11,674 nt of DNA, from the NCBI GenBank assembly GCA_018711985.1, contig DVHS01000153.1, positions 1-11,674 of the forward strand, written 5' to 3'. Under the pieces are notes generated by a model that saw only the letters and a program-made list of their open reading frames with translations, ran no database searches and was not told the DNA's origin. Position 1 is the first letter of the stretch, and every line of letters starts with the position of its first letter. Source of the stretch: Egerieenecus merdigallinarum. GTDB lineage: Bacteria > Bacillota > Clostridia > Christensenellales > Aristaeellaceae. The translations under genes were made by a program, and so were the position numbers. Positions 6,465 to 11,674 of the stretch are shown here, piece after piece.

Positions 6465-7320
6465 ACTTATCCTCGCTGGACACGATGGGAGAGGTGTCCT
6501 TGCCGTCCATCTGGGGGCCGGCGCCGGGGAAGTGCTTCATGCAGGCCACGATGGAGCCCTCATTCAGCCCATCCGCGCCGTTCTGGAAGGCCACCACCTG
6601 GGCGGTGACCATCTGGGTAACCAGGTCGGGGTCCTCGCCGAAGGTTTCCATCACGCGGCCCCAGCGGGGTTCGGAGGCGATGTCCGCTTCGGGGGACAGG
6701 GTCATGCGCACGCCCACGGCCAGGTGCTCCTCACGGGCGATCTCCGCCAGCTTGGTCACCAGCTCCTCGTCCCGGGTGGCGGCCAGGGCCAGGTTATGGG
6801 GCGTCACCGTGGAACCGGAAACGTAGGACAGGCCATGCACGGAGTCCATGGACACCAGCACCGGTACGCCCAGGCGGGAGCCCTCCGCGTACTCCTGGAT
6901 GATGTTCATGGTGTTGGCGGCCGCCTCCACGCTGTTCAGTTCGCGGATCAGCAGCATGCCGATGCCTTCCTCATTGCACCACTCCTGCAAATAGGAGGGG
7001 ATTTCCCCGTCCGCCCGGGGCAGGAAGGTGGGGTGCTGCATTTGGGAGATCTTCTCCCGCACGGTCATCTGGCTCACCAGGTCCGCGGCGCGGGTGTCGG
7101 CATCCTGCCGCCAGTCCTCGTATACGTCCAGCTCGCCATTGCTGTTCAGGTCGATGAACTGATACCCGTCCACCTCCATGATGGACTTCACATGGGGGTT
7201 CAGGGTGGGCTGCTGGTAGCGCTCCTCCTGGGCAAAGGCGGGGCCAACCGCCAGGCTGCCCGTGAGGGCCACAGCCGCCGCCAGGGACAGGCCCCAGCGC
7301 CATAGCTTCTTAGTCAACAA
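6463..7320 (-). CDS. Truncated secreted glycoside hydrolase family 3 protein (first copy)
   Basis: A 285-residue N-terminal half of a GH3 protein. Signal peptide 1-30 (KKLWRWGLSLAAAVALTGSL, cleavage after AFA), EF-hand-like DLNSNGELDVYEDW (57-70), EPRWGR (217-222), FGEDP (227-231) and KHFPG (263-267). It stops 18 residues after KHFPG, at SSEDK, exactly where the paralogue continues as QEDSIDLHL. The second half of the barrel, the nucleophile Asp and the whole C-terminal domain are missing, so it should be inactive alone. The start is TTG at 7320 (or 7317), with AAAGGAG 9 bases upstream inside the binding-protein gene, giving an 11-base overlap. The stop is in the same frame as the next GH3 gene. 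Probably a decayed gene after an internal deletion, or an assembly collapse. Confidence 0.8.
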   Translation of the reverse strand: MLTKKLWRWGLSLAAAVALTGSLAVGPAFAQEERYQQPTLNPHVKSIMEVDGYQFIDLNSNGELDVYEDWRQDADTRAADLVSQMTVREKISQMQHPTFLPRADGEIPSYLQEWCNEEGIGMLLIRELNSVEAAANTMNIIQEYAEGSRLGVPVLVSMDSVHGLSYVSGSTVTPHNLALAATRDEELVTKLAEIAREEHLAVGVRMTLSPEADIASEPRWGRVMETFGEDPDLVTQMVTAQVVAFQNGADGLNEGSIVACMKHFPGAGPQMDGKDTSPIVSSEDK

Positions 7321-7951
7321 GGTTCCACTCTCCTTTCACACCGGCTTCTTTGAGGATGTTCACAATACGGTTGGCAAAGTATTCCGCGTCGTGTTCCGCA
7401 GAGGTGGCAAACTCCTGGATCTGCGTTTGCAGGCTGGTGGAGGCGCTCCAGGGCAGAGCCGTGCCGTGGGTGAAGCTGGGGTACACCTTGGTGCCCTCCG
7501 CGGTCAGTTCGTTTTTGAACTTCAGCGTCAGCTCGTTATAGGTTTCGTCGGGGGTGTCGGTATAGGGAGAGATGGACTCCTTCAGGGCGGAGAAGGCATT
7601 CTGCACCTGGGGGGTGGACATGGTGTAGGCCCAGCGCACGCCGGCATCCACATCCGCGGAGTCATTGCTGACCACAAAGCCGTCCACGCACATGCCGAAC
7701 CAGTTCTCCGTGCCGGGGAAGGTGAACACGCCGTAGTCCACCCCATACACCTGATCCATGCTGGTCATCAGCGGCTGCATCCACGCGCCCATGATCTGCA
7801 TGGCATAGGTGCCCGCCACCAGCTGGCCGGAGGTTTCGTACCAGTCGCGGCTGGAGTGGTCCGGGGCCACGTACTCCATGAGCTTGGCGTAGGTGGACAG
7901 CACTTCGGTCACCTTGGTCACGTCATAGTTGCCGTTGATGAAGTCCTCGTA
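7310..7951 (-). pseudogene. Sugar ABC transporter substrate-binding protein, 3' fragment
   Basis: About 214 residues of the C-terminal part of an extracellular solute-binding protein family 1 (oligosaccharide type): features include YAKLMEYVAPD, the binding-cleft segment GTYAMQIMGAWMQ, FPGTENWF, and the C-terminal helices EYFANRIVNILKEAG. A full protein of this family is about 420-450 residues, so the signal peptide, lipobox and first lobe are missing. Similarity ends at YEDFINGNYD, at the junction near 7950; the open frame continues to 8251 only as antisense of the kinase gene. The stop overlaps the start of the first GH3 gene, so this was the upstream gene of that operon. It captures sugars outside the cell for the transporter, when intact. 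Confidence 0.8.
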
Positions 7952-7957
7952 TGAGGA
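7944..7957. other. Head-to-head breakpoint at a short inverted repeat
   Basis: TCCTC and GAGGA flank GTAT. Leftward on the minus strand the codons are TAC GAG GAC (Tyr-Glu-Asp) of the binding protein; rightward on the plus strand they are TAT GAG GAT (Tyr-Glu-Asp) of the kinase. Two unrelated genes both lose their 5' parts here and share a short inverted homology, the signature of a foldback join. Confidence 0.7.
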
Positions 7958-8363
7958 TAACCTGGAGTTCACCATCGACGTTCCCGATAACCTCAACGCC
8001 CTGGTGGTGCCCAAGCTGACCCTGCAACCGCTGGTGGAAAACGCGCTGAACCATGGCTTCAACGGCAGCAATGCCCTGCGCAAGCTATGGATTACCGGGA
8101 AAATCCACCAGGGAGAGTTTATCCTGGAGATCCGGGACAACGGCAATGGTTTCTCGGAAGACATGCTACGGCAGTTGCGGTACCAAATCAGCCGGGTGGA
8201 GGCCAACAGCCTGTCCATTGAAAGCAGCGGTGGCCGTATTGGCCTGATCAATACCTGTCTGCGGCTGCATTATTACAGCAAGGGCACCATGCACATGACC
8301 CTGCGCAACGATCAAGGCGCGGTGGTGACGCTCACCTTCCCGCACAGGGAAGAAGAGGCATAA
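7950..8363 (+). pseudogene. YesM/LytS-type sensor histidine kinase, 3' fragment
   Basis: About 137 residues of the ATP-binding domain of a membrane sensor kinase: N-box LQPLVENALNHGF, G1 box IRDNGNGF and G2 region GGRIGLINTCLRLHYYS, then the final beta strands. The transmembrane sensor, HAMP region and phosphoacceptor His part (normally some 430-450 residues) are absent, so it cannot signal. An ATG occurs at 7929, but the seven residues from it to 7950 come from antisense of the binding-protein gene. YesM-type kinases typically sit beside sugar ABC transporters and an AraC-type response regulator; none is seen here. It was plausibly the sensor of the neighbouring sugar cluster. A hairpin terminator follows 9 bases after the stop. 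Confidence 0.82.
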
Positions 8364-8401
8364 AAAAAGCAAGGGCCCTGCGAATTACGCAGCGCCCTTT
8401 T
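8362..8401. terminator. Bidirectional intrinsic terminator
   Basis: Stem 8373-8382/8388-8397 (10 bp, one mismatch, loop AATTA) with four T on the plus side (8398-8401) and seven A on the left (8362-8368), which read as a T-run on the minus strand. It can end the kinase fragment from the left and the C39-like peptidase gene from the right. Confidence 0.75.
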
Positions 8402-8533
8402 GCGAGGAAGCCAATTCGGCCAACCAGAGGTCGTCCGAATTGACAAGGAATTGATTTTACAAGCAGAATCAACAACCCGCCCCGTCGGCAAAGCCGCCGG
8501 ATACGAAGGAAAGTGAGAGGAACTGCGGCCCAC
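8399..8533. repeat. Hairpin-array repeat, site C (decayed)
   Basis: No gene in 8364-8547. Bases 8399-8478 match site B 3183-3262 at about 73 of 80 positions in the same orientation, including the AATTCGG/CCGAATT arms. The hairpin that is perfect at site B (3235-3256) has two mismatches here. Further on, GGCAAAGCCGCCGGATACGA and a broken GGAGGGGC-type module (about 8512-8533) are degraded counterparts of the A/B modules, so this copy looks old. Confidence 0.75.
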
Positions 8534-8547
8534 GGAGAGTCTCCGCC

Positions 8548-9330
8548 CTATTCCTGCGCCCTTCGCAGCCATTGGCAAAAGCATACCACCGTGCTGTCCA
8601 CATATTTTTCAAAGGTGGCGGCAATGATTTTCTTTTTCACAGGATTCAAGCGAATGCGGAAAACATGCACCTTTCCCCCATCCCTGCTGTTCCCGGCGGG
8701 GTCCACCACCCAGAAGCCGTTTTCCTTTTCGGTGCGCGCCACGATCAGCAGCGCGTGGGTCGCGCCCGTGGATTTGCGGAAATACATGTACACGGGCGAA
8801 TAGCTGCTGTCCTGCTCGTACAGGGCATACATCTGGTCGAAAATATACTGGGTAAAGGTCACCCGCTCCACGCTCTCCAGGGCCTGGGTTACTTTGTCAT
8901 AGGGCTCCTCCAGGTTGCGCGTACCCATCAGCGCGCTCATGTCCCCCGGCGTGCAGTCCACCCCCAGGTAGGACAGCGCCATCGAATATACCGCCCGGGT
9001 ACACATGTTGCCGCAATAATACTTGTATTGCTGGCCCACGCCATAGGTTCGCTGGGTCAGGTCCAGGGGGCCGCCTTCCTCGCCTCCCAGCCAGTACCAG
9101 CCCACAAAGGTGGGGTCCTCGGCGATGTCCTGGGCAATGTGCCGCACGCGCCCGGCCTCCACTTCCTTGGCCGAAGGTATCCCGTCATCCGCTTCCTCCA
9201 GGCCAAAGTCCACCCAGGCCTCCACCTCTTCCCTGGTGCTGCACTGTGGCAGTGCCCGGGGCGTCTCCGCCCGGGCGCACGGCGCAAGCGCCAGGATCAT
9301 CAGCATCAGGCAAAGCACTTTTCTCCCCAT
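8548..9330 (-). CDS. Secreted C39-like (papain-like) cysteine peptidase
   Basis: A 260-residue exported protein. Signal peptide about 1-21 (hydrophobic MLMILALAP, cleavage after ARA). A charged linker follows, then a papain-like domain: candidate nucleophile C110 in YYCGNMCTRAVYSMALSYLGVDCTPGDM, catalytic His H192 in GATHALLIV, and Asp D210 in WVVDPAGN. This spacing fits peptidase family C39-like proteins; C106 is an alternative nucleophile. The start at 9330 has AAAGGAG about 8 bases upstream. It is transcribed away from a caspase-like gene that is also exported, so they may share control. Substrate unknown; a transglutaminase-like or amidase activity of the same fold cannot be excluded. Its transcript likely ends at the terminator near 8362-8397. 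Confidence 0.75.
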   Translation of the reverse strand: MGRKVLCLMLMILALAPCARAETPRALPQCSTREEVEAWVDFGLEEADDGIPSAKEVEAGRVRHIAQDIAEDPTFVGWYWLGGEEGGPLDLTQRTYGVGQQYKYYCGNMCTRAVYSMALSYLGVDCTPGDMSALMGTRNLEEPYDKVTQALESVERVTFTQYIFDQMYALYEQDSSYSPVYMYFRKSTGATHALLIVARTEKENGFWVVDPAGNSRDGGKVHVFRIRLNPVKKKIIAATFEKYVDSTVVCFCQWLRRAQE

Positions 9331-9576
9331 GGCGCAGCTCCTTTCTCCCCCGGTGTGACACGGTGTTTCTTATGTTTTCATTCCCATCAGACCTGTAAAA
9401 GGCATTTCGCCGCCCTGCGCATATAAAAGAAACGATTGACCGGCCCCCATGCCTGCCATTTTACCGAAAATGATCGAGAATTTTCAAAATCTTCATTTTT
9501 CGCCGAACATTTCCGCTCCCATATTCGTCTAATATGGTGTAAAATAGGTTATCATCGTCTGAAAGGGGGGAGCGGC
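9331..9576. promoter_or_regulatory. AT-rich divergent promoter region with a 7-bp inverted repeat
   Basis: This 246-base gap is much more AT-rich than its neighbours. CCATATT (9519-9525) and AATATGG (9531-9537) form a perfect inverted repeat over candidate -10 boxes TAATAT (9530-9535) and TAAAAT (9540-9545) for the caspase-like gene, so a repressor could block it. No good -35 box is visible. Leftward, TTTACA on the minus strand near 9394-9399 is a possible -35 for the C39-like gene. No gene is seen; a frame open from 9436 lacks coding character before 9577. Confidence 0.4.
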
Positions 9577-11082
9577 ATGGGAAAGCGGCTGGCACATGGG
9601 CTGCTGACGCTGGCGTTGCTTCTGCTGCTCCTGCCCACCGCCAGCGCCGAGAGCGTTCGCCGTGCGCTGGTCATGGGCTTTGATTCCTTCCTTTCGCAGC
9701 CCTCCACGTCGCCTTCCTCGGCCAACAACGTGAACCAGGTGGCGGAGGCCCTCAGCGGTGGCGCCATGAACCTGAACCAGCTGATTACCCACCTGGACGA
9801 CATCGCTTCCGTGGACGCCTTTGCCCAGGCGGTGGCAGAGGCCTTTGACGGCGCCACGGAAGAGGATGTGAGCTATTTTTACATCAGCACCCACGGCGTA
9901 TGGGAGCGCGGCATGGCAAACGGCGACTTGCAGCTGCTGCTGTCGGACGGGGTTTCGGAGGTGGGCATCACCGCCCGGGAAATGCGCCGCATCTTTGACA
10001 CCGTCCCCGGCACCAAGGTGCTATTCATTGACGCCTGCCGCAGCGGCGCCATGCTGGGCAAGGGCATGCACGCGCCCTTTGAAAATGTGTTTCAGGGGGA
10101 AGATTACAAGGTGCTGTGCTCCTCCGGCGGCGCGGAGGAAAGCTGGTTCTGGGCCGGGAACGCCCAGGGCGGCGCGCTGACCGGCGCGGGGTATTTCTCC
10201 GGCGCGCTGGTCAACGGCATCAGCCCCAAGGGCAGCTATGGCGCCGATATCAACGACGACGGCGCCGTTACCCTGGCGGAGCTGACCGCCTATCTGCTGG
10301 AAAACCACGGCGCCTCCACCCCCCAGGTCTACCCGGAAGAGGATGACTTCGTCCTGTTCACCTATGATGTGGCGTCCTATTCCGGCAGGCGCCGGGATGC
10401 CGCCATGGAGGGCATCACCTTTGATTCAGTGGTGCTCAGCGCGGAGCATCCCAAGCTGGATTTTTCCTTCACCATGCTGCGCCCGGTACAGGTGATTTAT
10501 CAAATGGTTTATTACGGCGCGGACGGTTGGCAGTTTGACAAGGCGCAATTCATCTATGACAATGCCGAGCGTTACGGCGCCTACGGCGACCAGCAGGGCG
10601 TGCTCTCCCCCGGCTACAAGCAGCGGAGCCTGACCCTGAGCGCCCTGGACAGCGACGATTACGGCTATGTGCTGGTACAAATTCTTACCCGGGAGGAGGA
10701 CAAGCTGACCGTGCAGTCCTCCCGGGTGATTTGCGTTCCCCCCGCCAGCGGCGATCCGCTGCTGGAGATTCTCTTGCCCGAGGCCTTCTCCCCCCAGGTG
10801 GGGCAGGAATTGAACATGGTGGTGCATCACCAGTACCCCTGTGAGCTCACCGTATGGATTGAAAACATGGAGGGGGAAGTGGTGTACCGCCTGGCTTCCC
10901 GCCAGCCCACCCGCCCCCAGCGGCTGCTGCCCCTGGGCAGCACCCTGTGCTGGAACGGCAAAACCCGGGACGGCGCCTACGCCCCCGAGGGGAGCTATCG
11001 CGTGCGGGTTCAGGCCTACATTGGCGAGGCCAGCTATGAGATACTCTCCGATCCCTTCCTGCTGCTGTCCCCCCAAGGGTAA
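9577..11082 (+). CDS. Exported caspase-like (peptidase C14) protein with FlgD-like C-terminus
   Basis: A 501-residue protein. Signal peptide about 1-24 (LLTLALLLLLLPTASA). The caspase-fold domain (about 27-265) carries the catalytic His H106 in YFYISTHGVW and Cys C154 in VLFIDACRSGAML. Within it, an EF-hand-like loop D224-x-N226-x-D228-G-x-V-x-x-x-E235 precedes a helix, as in many bacterial caspase homologues. After a middle beta-rich region (about 280-395) comes a FlgD-like Ig domain with LCWNGKTRDGAYAPEGSYRVRVQAY. The start at 9577 is preferred over 9436 because it begins the signal peptide and follows AAAGGGGGG. Export sets it apart from cytoplasmic defence caspases. It probably cleaves after a basic residue, by family analogy. 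Its partner may be the divergent C39-like peptidase. Substrate unknown. Confidence 0.88.
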   Translation: MGKRLAHGLLTLALLLLLLPTASAESVRRALVMGFDSFLSQPSTSPSSANNVNQVAEALSGGAMNLNQLITHLDDIASVDAFAQAVAEAFDGATEEDVSYFYISTHGVWERGMANGDLQLLLSDGVSEVGITAREMRRIFDTVPGTKVLFIDACRSGAMLGKGMHAPFENVFQGEDYKVLCSSGGAEESWFWAGNAQGGALTGAGYFSGALVNGISPKGSYGADINDDGAVTLAELTAYLLENHGASTPQVYPEEDDFVLFTYDVASYSGRRRDAAMEGITFDSVVLSAEHPKLDFSFTMLRPVQVIYQMVYYGADGWQFDKAQFIYDNAERYGAYGDQQGVLSPGYKQRSLTLSALDSDDYGYVLVQILTREEDKLTVQSSRVICVPPASGDPLLEILLPEAFSPQVGQELNMVVHHQYPCELTVWIENMEGEVVYRLASRQPTRPQRLLPLGSTLCWNGKTRDGAYAPEGSYRVRVQAYIGEASYEILSDPFLLLSPQG

Positions 11083-11202
11083 AGGCGCATGGTGTGCGTC
11101 CATGGCGCTCTCCCCATGGGCAACCTTTGCCGGCCCACCCAGAGCCAGCTTGCGCCCCTCAAAGCGGGGGTTTCCCCTTCCACCTGCTGAAAAAAGCCTA
11201 TT

Positions 11203-11407
11203 TCTTCAAGCTGAGACGCCAAAGAAGAGCATCCCGGCATCTTGGCTTACAAAAGTTCCAACCAAGTATGATGACCGAAGGCTTCCAAAGGGCGATCGGA
11301 AAGCCCTTTGGTCGCGCCCGCAGGCCCGAAACCTTCTGCGCCTGCACAAGGATGGAGCAACAATTCACGGTCTAAGGAGGGGCCATAGCCCCCTCCTGCA
11401 TCTCCCA
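11203..11407. repeat. Hairpin-array repeat, site D
   Basis: In 11083-11612 no complete gene is visible. About 11203-11345 is homologous to site A 217-355 in the same orientation; 11275-11333 is the best conserved part (3 of 59 differences). All three differences touch stems: one in the closing stem, one next to the junction, one in the short arm. The 9-bp arm CCAAAGGGC/GCCCTTTGG is unchanged. A GGAGGGGC-type hairpin (11375-11382/11390-11397) follows with the same TCTCCC tail as the A/B module, so the module order is the reverse of site A. Confidence 0.78.
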
Positions 11408-11415
11408 TTCCCTGT

Positions 11416-11450
11416 GCGGGAAGCGTGGCCCCCACGCCTCCCGCTTTTTT
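11416..11450 (+). terminator. Strong intrinsic terminator
   Basis: A 13-position stem with one mismatch (11416-11428/11432-11444, loop CCC) is directly followed by six T. It is the first convincing terminator after the caspase-like gene, so that transcript probably carries repeat D as a 3' untranslated region of about 370 bases. Confidence 0.85.
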
Positions 11451-11472
11451 GATATGCGCATCCGTGCTGAAT

Positions 11473-11507
11473 GCAAAAAGTCCGAACCGGCAAACCGATT
11501 CGGACTT
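11473..11507 (-). terminator. Intrinsic terminator for the gene at the right edge
   Basis: On the minus strand, AAGTCCGAATCGG, loop TTTG, CCGGTTCGGACTT form a 13-bp stem with one G-U pair, followed by a T5 tract (complement of 11475-11479). It faces the terminator at 11416-11450 and would end the leftward gene whose stop is at 11613. Confidence 0.8.
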
Positions 11508-11560
11508 GTTCTGGCTCTGGTGGTAGTAATTGATACAACCACACGGAACTCTCACGCTAT

Positions 11561-11604
11561 TCTACCCCGAGGTAAATAGGGGTAGAGTTTTTTACCTCGG
11601 GGTA
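11561..11604. repeat. Nested, mutually exclusive inverted repeats
   Basis: TACCCCGAGGTAAA (11563-11576) and TTTACCTCGGGGTA (11591-11604) are perfect 14-base inverted arms around a 14-base spacer. The left arm can instead pair nearby: TCTACCCC (11561-11568) with GGGGTAGA (11579-11586), followed by GTTTTTT, which is terminator-like on the plus strand. The two folds exclude each other. It may be an operator pair, an attenuator-like switch, or a 3' stabiliser of the leftward transcript. Confidence 0.7.
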
Positions 11605-11612
11605 AAACGTTC

Positions 11613-11674
11613 TTATTCTGTATAGTACTGTGCTTGCATCTCAAACAATTCTGCATATTGTGCCTGCTTTGCCA
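11613..11674 (-). CDS. C-terminal end of an unidentified gene (partial)
   Basis: On the minus strand an open frame enters from the right edge and ends at TAA 11615-11613, giving AKQAQYAELFEMQAQYYTE. The helical, charged composition and the terminator placed about 105 bases downstream fit a true gene end; the other two frames read less like protein. Too short to identify. Confidence 0.45.
   Translation of the reverse strand, partial: AKQAQYAELFEMQAQYYTE

Noticed and set aside
4498..7305. A 935-codon open frame on the plus strand.
   Set aside because: It is antisense to the ATPase and both GH3 genes, is rich in His, Gly and Leu, and shows no recognisable domain. GC-rich codon use leaves the opposite strand open.
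7952..8251. Extension of the binding-protein frame to an ATG at 8251.
   Set aside because: This part is antisense to the kinase ATP-binding domain and has no binding-protein character.
9577..11082. A caspase-based antiphage defence system.
   Set aside because: The protein is exported, and there is no sensor, gasdermin, nuclease or phage-defence neighbour in the window.

Overview
The window looks like chromosome from a GC-rich member of the class Clostridia, probably a gut bacterium. This rests on gene families and context: a paired 4Fe-4S protein and Crp/Fnr regulator, a DUF421 (YetF-type) gene followed by a DUF4363 gene, a carbohydrate ABC transporter with secreted family 3 glycosidases, a YesM-type sensor kinase fragment, and strong Shine-Dalgarno sequences. 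I cannot name the genus. No phage, insertion sequence, CRISPR array, tRNA or rRNA was seen.

Layout. 1-432: an intergenic array of near-perfect hairpins. 433-1119 (-): ferredoxin-type protein. 1224-3045 (+): Crp/Fnr regulator, DUF421 membrane protein and DUF4363 protein, transcribed away from the ferredoxin gene. 3046-3386: a second hairpin array. 3387-7951 (-): a sugar-utilisation cluster. Read in the direction of transcription it holds the 3' part of a sugar-binding protein gene, a C-terminally truncated GH3 gene, a nearly full GH3 gene whose natural start codon seems to be lost, and the ABC transporter ATPase. At about 7944-7957 this cluster joins, head to head, the 3' end of a YesM-type histidine kinase gene (+, to 8363). 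Both genes lack their 5' parts, so this is a rearrangement or an assembly/amplification chimera. 8364-8547: a bidirectional terminator and a third, decayed repeat copy. 8548-9330 (-) and 9577-11082 (+): two divergent genes for exported cysteine peptidases, one C39/papain-like and one caspase-like (C14) with a FlgD-like C-terminus. 11083-11612: a fourth repeat copy, two facing terminators and a nested inverted repeat. 11613-11674 (-): the tail of an unidentified gene.

How the genes relate. The sugar cluster would import an oligosaccharide and cleave beta-linked sugars outside the cell or at its surface, with the kinase as its likely former sensor. The regulator/ferredoxin pair looks like a redox or nitrosative-stress unit. 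The divergent peptidases may act together outside the membrane, but their targets are unknown.

The most unusual content is the repeat family. At least four intergenic sites share modules (a 52-base identical block, an 80-base block at about 91% identity, a 59-base block with 3 differences), nearly all able to fold into hairpins. The modules occur in different orders and numbers at each site, and two sites carry locus-specific matched hairpin pairs. I do not recognise this as a named element.
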